Source of the DNA: an uncultured Bacteriovorax sp.
GTDB lineage: Bacteria; Bdellovibrionota; Bacteriovoracia; Bacteriovoracales; Bacteriovoracaceae
Length of the DNA stretch: 18,683 bases
Assembly: GCA_946480715.1 (NCBI GenBank)
Contig: CAMLKK010000045.1
Location: forward strand, 1-18,683
Reading direction: 5' to 3'
A program made the position numbers and the translations under genes. Position 1 is the stretch's first letter; each line of letters opens with the position of its first letter. The notes beneath the pieces were generated by a model. It saw only the letters and a list, made by a program, of their open reading frames with translations. It was not told the origin of the DNA and did not search any database. This document shows, piece by piece, positions 6,869 to 14,105 of this stretch.

Positions 6869-7752
6869 CAGTAATACTGCTTCATCATGAAGAGGCCTAT
6901 AGAAATCAGCAAACAAAATAGAAGATTATATTGGGCCGTTCGCGCCAGTGATGAATTCAATTTGGCATCAATCGATCCCTTGAAAATCGCCATCCACGTT
7001 TGAAAAAAGAAAAGGGGAAGAAGGGCCACAGGCCAGATCCATTTTAATTTAAAAATGAAGGCCGCAAGAATAACGGAGACGGCGCTCATGATGATTGTCC
7101 ATAAACAAAGACCACGCTGAAAATTTTCTCCCCATCTCACGGCAAGAGTTCGCTTTTCTGCCTCTTCATCAGTCTTAATGTCACGAAGGTTGTTAATACC
7201 TAAAATGCAGGCAGAGATGAAACCAGGTCCTGTGGCGAGTAGAATTCCCAGTCCAGAAAAACTTTTTGTCTGCAAATATTGCGTTCCAGTTACAGCGATA
7301 AGCCCAAAAAAAACAAAGGCAGCGAGTTCACCGAGACCATTTGTTGAAAGTGGATAAGGCCCGCCCGTGTATCCGTAAGCAAAATACAAACTGAGAAGTC
7401 CAAAGATCATGATCACTGGACCACCTAACCACATCAGATAGATGCCTAAAATAAAGGCGAGGAAAAGTGTACTAGCAAGCGCACGTTTCATAGCATCTGC
7501 ACTGATCAATCCTGAACTTGTCACACGCACTGGACCTAAACGATCAATCGTATCGACGCCTTTGGCGAAATCCAGATAATCGTTTGCGAGATTTGAGGCC
7601 ACTTGTAAAAGAAGCGCACAAACAAGTGTGAGAGAGAAGATTATGGGATCAAACTTTGTTGTTTCATAATAGGCGATGGTCGTTCCTAAAATGACGGGGG
7701 CAATAGAAGCAAAAAGAGTTTTAGGCCTGATGGCCAAGAGCCAGTTTTTCAT
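6868..7752 (-). CDS. menA: 1,4-Dihydroxy-2-naphthoate polyprenyltransferase
   Basis: A 294-residue polytopic inner-membrane enzyme of the UbiA family. It attaches the polyprenyl chain to DHNA, with loss of CO2, to form demethylmenaquinone. Both Asp-rich motifs are visible: N57-D58-Y-L-D61 with the following AKGVD, and N188-L-R-D191-I-K-T-D195. About eight or nine hydrophobic segments fill the rest, and the N-terminal WLLAIRPKTL is typical of MenA. The length is normal. Its ATG overlaps the menD stop (TAATG) and its stop overlaps the menC ATG, which implies translational coupling. The divergent polyprenyl diphosphate synthase at 11670 probably supplies its prenyl substrate. Confidence 0.95.
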   Translation of the reverse strand: MKNWLLAIRPKTLFASIAPVILGTTIAYYETTKFDPIIFSLTLVCALLLQVASNLANDYLDFAKGVDTIDRLGPVRVTSSGLISADAMKRALASTLFLAFILGIYLMWLGGPVIMIFGLLSLYFAYGYTGGPYPLSTNGLGELAAFVFFGLIAVTGTQYLQTKSFSGLGILLATGPGFISACILGINNLRDIKTDEEAEKRTLAVRWGENFQRGLCLWTIIMSAVSVILAAFIFKLKWIWPVALLPLFFFQTWMAIFKGSIDAKLNSSLARTAQYNLLFCLLISIGLFMMKQYY

Positions 7753-9503
7753 TATTTTATCGTTTTAAGTTGATCATAAACTTTTTTATTCGTTTCATGA
7801 TCGATGATTATTTCTAATACACAACTCTTGTCTGAGTCGCGCAGTTTTTTAAGTTCATTTTCGAGTTCTTTTTTGTTAGTTGCCTTTAGGTATTTGATCC
7901 CGAATGCTTCAGTGAGAGTATTAAACTGCATCCCGTGCGGAGAAGTGATGATATCGACGACGTCTTTTTCTTTTTCGATGGGAAGGAGAGTGAAAATTCC
8001 ACCACCATCGTTATTCACAACAATTACTTTAAGAGGCGTTTTTAAATCGCGCATAAAATAAAGCGAATTGAGATCATGAAAAAGAGCGACGTCTCCAAGG
8101 ATGCACGTCATTTCTTTTTTTGAACCATCAATGAAACCAGCAGCGGAAGCAATAAACCCTTCGATACCACTGGCTCCGCGGTTCGTTGCTACAGTGATGT
8201 CTTTTTTATTTTCAAAAGAAAAGTAGGCATCAAAAGAGCGGACAACAGTGCTGTTCCCAATATAGAGAAAACTTTTATCGTTTGATTGATCGATGATCAT
8301 CTTACTGATTACTGGATAAGAGAGAGGGGCTTCATCGATATATTTAATTTTAGCTTCAGCAAAAGATGATAGTTTTAATTCCAGCGGTTTTGATTGAATT
8401 GTTTTTTCAGCAAGAATATTCTGAAGTTCAATCAGAGTTGAATTGATATGGGCATTCAGTCTCAGTTTTGTATGGTGTGAAGGATCTTCTTTTTCTTTAT
8501 TCAAACTAAGCGTAATGAGATTAATACTTGGAACTTTTTTTAGAAAAGAATAATAGTGTTTACTCGTAAGCCTTCCACCTACATGAAAAACAGTATCCGG
8601 TGGATTGTTAATCAATTCAGATTGAACTTCCGGGTGATCAAATGTGGGAAGTGCTCCATCTTTAAGATTCACTGAATATTTAAGCGAACTCGAAACATCA
8701 AAGTAAGTGGTCCATCCTAATTTTTTGACGAAGGCCATGACCTCTGCAGTTGATTCATAGGGATTCAAACTACCAATAACGAGAAGTCCACGTTTACTTT
8801 GAGCGAGAATATCAGCAATCGATGAAAGTGAAGTCTTGGAAGGAGCTGTTTCCAAGTGAACATATTTCGTGCTCGGACCCACTCTTTTCATTTGTTCACG
8901 CGCGAGTTCTATGTAACTTGGAGACATCGGAACAATGGTATCTTCTAAAGGTTCACGAAAAGCACAATTCATGTGCACGGGACCTTTTTGCGGAAAAAGT
9001 GATTTGTGAATAAGATTTGATAAACTTGAGGTCAATACAAGCGGAGAAATTTCTTCAGTAGGTGTTCCTAATCCCATCTCACCTTGAACATAGTCTCCAT
9101 AAAATTTGATCTGATCAATCGTTTGATTATCATCACAAAATGTAAGTTCACTTGGACGATCGGCCGAAACAACAATTAAAGGTAAGTTTGATTTTTTTGC
9201 TTCCACAATGGCCGGCATGTAATTGGCCATCGCACTTCCCGATGTACAAACAAGTACTGCTGGTTTTCCAGTGGCCTTTGTATATCCCAAGGCCCGGTAG
9301 GCCGCGGCCCTTTCGTCCATGCAAACGAAGAGAGAGAGGTGGTTCTTAAATTTTTTAATATGCGTAAGGGCCGCAATGAGCGGAGCATTTCTCATTCCAG
9401 GTGAAAGATAAAAATGAGTGATTTCATTTTTTAAAAATTCATCAATAATGAGACTCGACCATAGTCGATTTATATTTTGGGTGAGGAGCATTTCATTTTT
9501 CAT
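7752..9503 (-). CDS. menD: SEPHCHC synthase, thiamine diphosphate-dependent
   Basis: A 583-residue cytoplasmic enzyme that joins isochorismate and 2-oxoglutarate to give SEPHCHC, the committed step of classical menaquinone synthesis. Visible motifs are SPGMRNAPL (34-42), the glutamate E64 in DERAAAYRALG that activates the ThDP aminopyrimidine ring, CTSGSAMANYMPAIVEA (86-102) and SADRPSEL (113-120). Also visible are NRGASGIEGF (441-450) and the ThDP/Mg-binding stretch from G470-D471 to N497-N498-D499-GGGIF. Length is as expected for MenD. It follows menF by 13 bases, with AAAGGACC as ribosome-binding site, and overlaps menA by the TAATG junction. Confidence 0.96.
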   Translation of the reverse strand: MKNEMLLTQNINRLWSSLIIDEFLKNEITHFYLSPGMRNAPLIAALTHIKKFKNHLSLFVCMDERAAAYRALGYTKATGKPAVLVCTSGSAMANYMPAIVEAKKSNLPLIVVSADRPSELTFCDDNQTIDQIKFYGDYVQGEMGLGTPTEEISPLVLTSSLSNLIHKSLFPQKGPVHMNCAFREPLEDTIVPMSPSYIELAREQMKRVGPSTKYVHLETAPSKTSLSSIADILAQSKRGLLVIGSLNPYESTAEVMAFVKKLGWTTYFDVSSSLKYSVNLKDGALPTFDHPEVQSELINNPPDTVFHVGGRLTSKHYYSFLKKVPSINLITLSLNKEKEDPSHHTKLRLNAHINSTLIELQNILAEKTIQSKPLELKLSSFAEAKIKYIDEAPLSYPVISKMIIDQSNDKSFLYIGNSTVVRSFDAYFSFENKKDITVATNRGASGIEGFIASAAGFIDGSKKEMTCILGDVALFHDLNSLYFMRDLKTPLKVIVVNNDGGGIFTLLPIEKEKDVVDIITSPHGMQFNTLTEAFGIKYLKATNKKELENELKKLRDSDKSCVLEIIIDHETNKKVYDQLKTIK

Positions 9504-9516
9504 TTTTGTTGGTCCT

Positions 9517-10797
9517 TTAAATTCCCGTTTGATTGATGACTTTTAGAAACGGTCGCATTTTTAATCCTGTTTCATTCCATTCATCTTCGGCCACGGATCC
9601 TGCAGTAATACCGGCGCCACCGTACACAGTCATAACGTTATCACAAACATAAGCAGAGCGGATGCCGACTGCACACTCACTGAATTCAGGACTTAAAATT
9701 CCAAATGGAGCGGCATAAGGTCCACGTTTTGTTTTTTCAATTTCCAGAATTTTTTCGCGCGCAAGCTTCCGTGGAGTTCCACCAACCGCTGGCGTTGGAT
9801 GCAATGATTGCATGACGTGAAGGGCGTCGAATTCTTTTTTGAGTGTTCCTTCGAGATCTTTCTGGCGATGGAAGATGTAGGGAAGTTTCATGACCTGCAA
9901 ATTCGAAACACGAACATGATCACAGAGGACTTCTAATATTTTTTCAATCTCTGTTGTCACAGAGGATTGTTCATGAACAAGTTTGCTTGAATTGATGAGT
10001 TCCTGGATGAGAGCTTCATCTTCGGCCTCGGTTTTTCCGCGAGGAGAACTTCCGGCCAGTGATAACGTTTGAAGTGATTTGTTTTTTAAACTAAAAAGTT
10101 TTTCTGGCGTAAAACTCATGAAAGCTTCACCTAAGCGTTTTTGGGTGAAATAGGAAAAATGCGAACTGTCCTGATTAGCTTCATAAAGATCGGTGAAGAG
10201 TTTCAGTAGATCCATTTCGTCTTCGTAAGTAAATATTTTTTTGCGGGAGAGAACAATTTTTTCGCAAATCTTTTTCTCAAAAATCGCATGGGCCTCGCTG
10301 ATCATCGTTTCCCATTCATCATGCTCTGGATTTTCTTCATACGTTTTCCAGGGCGCCAGAAAAGATTCCCACACATTGGGTCCTAATAAATTTGCGCTAG
10401 GAGAGAATGATTGATCAGCGTGATGGGGAAAAATGAAAAGTGTGACTTTTCCCTTTTTTTCCCAGAAGAGCCATTCCGGAAGAGTATATTCATAGTGATC
10501 AACATCACCTTCAAACTGGCCTTGTACAAAAAGCGCACCGACTGAATCAGGACTGTTGATAAAGGAGCGAGCTTCAGTAAAAGATAATTTTTTACTGAGT
10601 CCGAGACCCAACCATTTTTCGTGATGATCTTTTGATTCAAAATAGTGAACTTGATCACAAGTGCTATGACGAAGAAGTTGCAATAAATCCAGTCGCTCGT
10701 ATTGTTTAATAAGAGGGCGGGGATTAAGGAGCGACGATTCAATGATCAGTGAATCTATGTGCTTCAGTTCCTCTGTTAAGAAACGTGAAAGCTCCAT
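9517..10797 (-). CDS. menF: Isochorismate synthase
   Basis: A 426-residue chorismate-binding enzyme that converts chorismate to isochorismate, the entry reaction of the pathway. The conserved C-terminal half shows KIVLSRKKIF, AGSSPRGKTEAED, LHPTPAVGGTPR, the PYAAPFGILSPE segment and YGGAGITAGSVAEDEWNE, the usual MenF/EntC/TrpE-fold motifs. The N-terminal third is variable, as in the family. Because menD follows directly, a menaquinone role is preferred over siderophore or anthranilate synthesis. It starts 5 bases after the menG stop; a GAGG for it lies inside the menG 3' end, so translation is probably coupled. Confidence 0.93.
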   Translation of the reverse strand: MELSRFLTEELKHIDSLIIESSLLNPRPLIKQYERLDLLQLLRHSTCDQVHYFESKDHHEKWLGLGLSKKLSFTEARSFINSPDSVGALFVQGQFEGDVDHYEYTLPEWLFWEKKGKVTLFIFPHHADQSFSPSANLLGPNVWESFLAPWKTYEENPEHDEWETMISEAHAIFEKKICEKIVLSRKKIFTYEDEMDLLKLFTDLYEANQDSSHFSYFTQKRLGEAFMSFTPEKLFSLKNKSLQTLSLAGSSPRGKTEAEDEALIQELINSSKLVHEQSSVTTEIEKILEVLCDHVRVSNLQVMKLPYIFHRQKDLEGTLKKEFDALHVMQSLHPTPAVGGTPRKLAREKILEIEKTKRGPYAAPFGILSPEFSECAVGIRSAYVCDNVMTVYGGAGITAGSVAEDEWNETGLKMRPFLKVINQTGI

Positions 10798-10802
10798 GGG
10801 TC

Positions 10803-11540
10803 TTAGACCTCGGCCTTTTTATCGCCAACATCTCCAATGTAGAGAGTGGCAATGCCGAAAGTAAGTGGAATCATTTTTAAATTTTTGAATCCAGCATTCT
10901 TCATGAGCTGCAGGAAAGCATCTCCATAGGGAAAATCTTCAACGCTTTTATTGAGATAAGTATAGGCATCTTTATGTTTTGAAACCAAATTGCCAATGAA
11001 AGGCAACAAGTGACGGAAATAGAAGAAATAAACATTTCTCACAAAGAAGTTTTTAGGAATTGAAAATTCCATGATCATCAGGCGGCCATCTTTTTTGAGC
11101 ACGCGATGAATGTCATGCAGAGATTTTTGAGGATCAGAAAAATTTCTAATCCCAAAAGAAATTGTCGTGAGGTCAAAAGCATTATCTGCTGATGGAATGT
11201 TCACTCCATCACCGAGCATAAGAAAAATCTTTTTATCGAGACCTTTCTTTTTCACTTTAATTTTTCCAAGATCAACCATTCCTTTAGAAAGATCGATGCC
11301 TGTTACTTTTTTTATGCGTGCATCTTTAACGAGAGTAAGGGCCACATCGCCAGTTCCTGTCGCCAAATCAAGAGCATTAATCGACTCTTTATTGGGAAGG
11401 TGCTTGAGTAGTTTATTGCGCCAGTAAATATCGATCCCCATTGATAGGGTGTGATTTAAAACATCGTAGGTTGAAGCAATTTCATCGAAGATTTTATAAG
11501 AATCTTTTTTACGCTCGCGAATCTCGTTCGTCATAGTCAT
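10803..11540 (-). CDS. menG: Demethylmenaquinone C-methyltransferase
   Basis: A SAM-dependent class I methyltransferase of the UbiE/MenG family that methylates demethylmenaquinone to menaquinone. It matches the family at FDEIASTYDVLNHTLSMGID with WRNKLL, the SAM-binding ALDLATGTGDVA, MLGDGVNIP, FGIRNFSDP and the C-terminal LTFGIATLYIG. Since the neighbours make menaquinone, menG fits better than ubiE. The start is uncertain. ATGs at 11540 and 11534 follow AGAGGA at 4-10 bases, whereas the longest in-frame start (11588) has no Shine-Dalgarno and would add a basic, non-family extension. I give 11540 (245 residues). A weak promoter-like pair (TTGCTA 11593-11588, TAAAAA 11569-11564) would place the transcript start downstream of 11588, supporting the short form. 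It is the first gene of the men operon. Confidence 0.9.
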   Translation of the reverse strand: MTMTNEIRERKKDSYKIFDEIASTYDVLNHTLSMGIDIYWRNKLLKHLPNKESINALDLATGTGDVALTLVKDARIKKVTGIDLSKGMVDLGKIKVKKKGLDKKIFLMLGDGVNIPSADNAFDLTTISFGIRNFSDPQKSLHDIHRVLKKDGRLMIMEFSIPKNFFVRNVYFFYFRHLLPFIGNLVSKHKDAYTYLNKSVEDFPYGDAFLQLMKNAGFKNLKMIPLTFGIATLYIGDVGDKKAEV

Positions 11541-11620
11541 AGGTCCTCTTTTTTTGTACACTCTTTTTACCTTAAACATCATAGACATAGCAAGATTTGG
11601 ATTTACTTTAATCGCCTCCT

Positions 11621-11648
11621 TTGTTACGTTTCGTGATATCGATATTAG
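11621..11648 (+). promoter_or_regulatory. Candidate promoter of the polyprenyl synthase gene
   Basis: TTGTTA at 11621-11626 and TATTAG at 11643-11648, with a 16-base spacer, each match the sigma70 consensus at four of six positions. They lie just ahead of the ribosome-binding site AAAGG and ATG at 11670. This short divergent region must also drive the men operon the other way. Confidence 0.4.
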
Positions 11649-11669
11649 CTCTAGAAATGAAAGGTTTTC

Positions 11670-12671
11670 ATGATCTCCGATTTTCTCGAATCAATGCCTC
11701 AAGAACCGTTACTGAGATCCAAAAATTTGGATCTGAAAATTCGTTCCGTGAACGCAAAAGAAAATATCGATCAAGTGCTTGCAAAAACAGTTCTTCGAGG
11801 GGGGAAACGCCTTCGTCCGCTGCTTACCTATCTCATGGCCAATTATTTAAAAGCGGATTTTGATCTCGTTGATCCGTTTGCTCGTGCCTCTGAGCTCGTG
11901 CATGCGGCTTCACTTTCTCATGACGATGTTATTGATAACGCAACTCTCAGAAGAGGAACACCTTCGATAAATATTGTTGCATCAAATAAAAAAGCAGTGC
12001 TCGCCGGAGATTATCTGCTTTCTTCAGTGATTGTAGATTTAACGTCTACGGGACATCTCGAACTCGTTCGTGAAATGTCTCTTGTTATTAAAGATCTCTC
12101 AGAAGGTGAGTGGCTCCAGCTCGATCTCATTGAAGACAGAAAATATTCGCGCGAACTCATTCGTGAAGTCGCGATGAAAAAAACATCGTCAGTTATGAGT
12201 TACTGCGTACTCGCTCCAGCAATCATCAACAACGAACCTCGTGAAGCCGTCGAACTTTGTCGCGAATTCGGACTTCGTTTAGGTCTTGCTTTTCAATTAA
12301 TCGACGACACTCTCGACTATTCGGCCAATTCCCAAAAAGATCAGGATCTCGATCTGCAAAATGGAATTGTAAACGCCGTTGTGTATGAAATGCTCGATGA
12401 GAAAAAAGATTTGAAAGAACGTTTTTTAAAAGGCGAAAATCTCTACGACCTCGTTAAAGGGCAATCATTCACTCCATATGTTGAAACAGTAACAGCTGAG
12501 GCCCATAGTCATTTAGAGGCCGCAAAAGCGTCATTAGATCGTTTAAATGAGATGATGAAGAATGGGGAACTCAAAGCTTCTGCTTATTATAAAACCCACG
12601 CTGAAGAATGGGCGAAAAACAGCGAAGCGCTGGAACTGATTTTGAGCTACATGGTTTTAAGACAACATTGA
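11670..12671 (+). CDS. Long-chain polyprenyl diphosphate synthase
   Basis: A 333-residue all-helical trans-isoprenyl diphosphate synthase (IspB/HepT-like) that extends an allylic diphosphate with isopentenyl diphosphate units. Motifs in order are GGKRLRP (44-50, substrate binding), the first Asp-rich motif D85-D86-V-I-D89 followed by RRG, the GE.xQ motif (146-150), KK at 170-171, and the second Asp-rich motif D212-D213-T-L-D216. The residue five before the first motif is Ala80, a small residue typical of enzymes making long chains; the exact length cannot be read. AAAGG sits 5 bases before the ATG. It is divergent from the men operon, so its product is most likely the menaquinone side chain. 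It could also serve other prenyl products. Confidence 0.92.
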   Translation: MISDFLESMPQEPLLRSKNLDLKIRSVNAKENIDQVLAKTVLRGGKRLRPLLTYLMANYLKADFDLVDPFARASELVHAASLSHDDVIDNATLRRGTPSINIVASNKKAVLAGDYLLSSVIVDLTSTGHLELVREMSLVIKDLSEGEWLQLDLIEDRKYSRELIREVAMKKTSSVMSYCVLAPAIINNEPREAVELCREFGLRLGLAFQLIDDTLDYSANSQKDQDLDLQNGIVNAVVYEMLDEKKDLKERFLKGENLYDLVKGQSFTPYVETVTAEAHSHLEAAKASLDRLNEMMKNGELKASAYYKTHAEEWAKNSEALELILSYMVLRQH

Positions 12672-12675
12672 TAAA

Positions 12676-12704
12676 AAAAAGGCCCGCTTAATGCGGGCCT
12701 TTTT
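12676..12704. terminator. Bidirectional rho-independent terminator
   Basis: A perfect GC-rich 7-bp stem (GGCCCGC 12681-12687, GCGGGCC 12693-12699) with a TTAAT loop is flanked by A-rich and T-rich runs on opposite sides. It can therefore stop both the polyprenyl synthase transcript from the left and the cysteine-module gene from the right. Confidence 0.92.
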
Positions 12705-12712
12705 ATTTGGAC

Positions 12713-13354
12713 CTAGTTTATTCTACAGAACTGTCTTCCGCGAAGTTCTCTTGAACACTGATTCATTGCCTGACGACAAGCTTCCCCGCGAACATCAGAG
12801 TGGATTGGACCAGTCCATGTTGCGTAGTAGTTTTCAATGTTGATTCCCTGTGGATCAAAACGAGTTGCTGTACAGCTCTCTGTTTTTTGTCTTGGAGGAA
12901 GTGGACCAGGACCTGGGCCTGGACCCGGACGGTTTCCACGAGTCACACATCTCCATCCACGAGTATCGTGACGGTTTAGTTCATAACGACAGAATTCATC
13001 TGACTGAGCACAAGCTTCGTAAGATGTTCTTCCTTCACCTCTGAAGCTTCTTACAGTTGATCCGTAGTAATCAACGAGATCAGTTGTACAGATTTCAAGA
13101 CGTGGGTTTGGATACGTTGGTTCCCATTTTTCTTCACAGAAAGCATCGTAGTATCTTCCGTATCTTTGTCCGAGAGCAAGAGCTTCAGAACAAGCATAAG
13201 AAGCGTCAGCACATGCTGCTGATCTTGTATAAGAATAACGAGTCAATGTTTCGAACTCTGTTCCCCAGCGGTCTTTAATCGCGAACGTACACGATTCAGA
13301 TGCCATTGAGACAGAAGCAAATGCCAGAAGTGCTAGTGCGATAAGTGTTTTCAT
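12713..13354 (-). CDS. Secreted protein with three four-cysteine modules
   Basis: A 213-residue exported protein with signal peptide MKTLIALALLAFASVSMA. The mature part consists of three diverged copies of one module: C22-C48-C55-C73, C89-C115-C122-C136 and C161-C193-C200-C210. In every copy the second and third cysteines are exactly seven residues apart and the second is preceded by Ala (AAC, EAC, EAC). A GPGPGPG linker (about 144-150) separates modules 2 and 3. Twelve cysteines suggest disulfides and an oxidising location. Module 1 closely resembles the single module of the upstream neighbour, including IKDR.G and RYSY/KYSY patterns. The ribosome-binding site is GGGGAG. It is probably cotranscribed with that neighbour (46-base gap) and ends at a terminator. 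I do not recognise a known family. Confidence 0.82.
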   Translation of the reverse strand: MKTLIALALLAFASVSMASESCTFAIKDRWGTEFETLTRYSYTRSAACADASYACSEALALGQRYGRYYDAFCEEKWEPTYPNPRLEICTTDLVDYYGSTVRSFRGEGRTSYEACAQSDEFCRYELNRHDTRGWRCVTRGNRPGPGPGPGPLPPRQKTESCTATRFDPQGINIENYYATWTGPIHSDVRGEACRQAMNQCSRELRGRQFCRIN

Positions 13355-13400
13355 TTTAAATCTCCCCTCTGAGTTTTAAATTCAACGTTGTTGTTATGGA

Positions 13401-13940
13401 CTATCTTGGAAAACGTGGTGGTCTCGGTGGTTTTGGAGACGGCTCACGTGGCTCTCTCGGGTCTCTTGGACGCGGAGGATTTGGATCACGTGGGTAGCGT
13501 GGTTCACGCGGCTCACGCGGATAAGTTGGGTGTGGGTAATGAGGATCTCTCGGGCGATCCGGATATGTTGGATAGCTCGGGTATGATGGATACGATGGGT
13601 ACGAAGGATATGATGGATAAGACGGATAACTTGGGTAAGAAGGATAGCTTGGAGACGAAGGTGGAATTGGTGGTGGGTACGATGGTGGAGTGTTCGATGC
13701 ACTCGCGTGAGTGATGATACATTCCGCTCCGTACAGGTGACCACGAGAATTGTATTCAGAAAGAACTAGTGAACACTCATAAAGAGCTTCTGAACAGGCA
13801 GCTTCAATGGAATACGAATATTTTGTAAAACGATCAGCTTGCTCATAACCATAACGGTCTTTGATCGTTGAAATACACATATCAGCGTGGGCAGCAGTCG
13901 CCGCAAATAGCATAAGAAAAAAAGCTAATTTTGCTTTCAT
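13401..13940 (-). CDS. Secreted four-cysteine protein with Pro-Ser-Tyr repeat and charged Pro-rich tail
   Basis: A 179-residue exported protein. A signal peptide (MKAKLAFFLMLFAATAAHA) is followed by one cysteine module (C22, C49, C56, C74), beginning CISTIKDRYGYE and containing KYSYSIEAAC. That is the same arrangement as module 1 of the next gene. After about residue 85 the protein becomes low complexity: nine PSY triplets plus one PTY (97-126), then a Pro-rich tail full of RDP and REP units to the end. The tail is basic/acidic mixed and surely disordered or extended. It could reach through the periplasm or bind an envelope polymer, but this is inference. GGAG lies about 10 bases before the ATG. 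It is the first gene of a probable two-gene unit. Confidence 0.82.
   Translation of the reverse strand: MKAKLAFFLMLFAATAAHADMCISTIKDRYGYEQADRFTKYSYSIEAACSEALYECSLVLSEYNSRGHLYGAECIITHASASNTPPSYPPPIPPSSPSYPSYPSYPSYPSYPSYPSYPSYPSYPTYPDRPRDPHYPHPTYPREPREPRYPRDPNPPRPRDPREPREPSPKPPRPPRFPR
13563..13652 (-). repeat. Coding 9-base tandem repeat (PSY tract)
   Basis: Ten consecutive Pro-(Ser/Thr)-Tyr codon triplets. The serine codons vary (AGC, TCT, AGT, TCA, TCG) and Tyr alternates TAT and TAC, so the repeat is much better kept at protein than at DNA level. It is not a CRISPR array and there are no spacers. Confidence 0.9.
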
Positions 13941-14031
13941 AATCTTTTTGTCTCCTGATTAAAGATCATTATCTACTTTTGGTTTATCCAACATTTGTGC
14001 GCTTTGCAAATGCCGATGAAAAAAAACAACT

Positions 14032-14056
14032 AAAAAGGGCCAATCAATGGCCCTTT
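14032..14056 (-). terminator. Rho-independent terminator of the lysS transcript
   Basis: A perfect 9-bp stem (AAAGGGCCA 14034-14042, TGGCCCTTT 14048-14056) with a 5-base loop. On the minus strand it is followed by TT and, after a short interruption, a longer T tract. It lies about 50 bases beyond the lysS stop and closes the liv-lysS operon. Confidence 0.85.
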
Positions 14057-14105
14057 GTAAGTATTTTTTTCACGGTGATAGATATGCGAATGCTGTTTGG
14101 TCTCG

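Noticed and set aside
6869..6916. Longer menC start at 6916
   Set aside because: It lies inside menA and adds residues unlike MenC; the ATG overlapping the menA stop is the typical coupled start.
11541..11588. Longer menG start at 11588
   Set aside because: It has no Shine-Dalgarno, the extra residues are basic and unlike the family, and a possible promoter overlaps this stretch.
13563..13652. Possible CRISPR-like array
   Set aside because: The period is 9 bases, without spacers, and lies inside a coding frame.
13388..13744. ORFs on the plus strand and in a second minus frame across the PSY repeat
   Set aside because: They have repetitive, biased products that only mirror the repeat; the frame with a signal peptide and a cysteine module is the real gene.
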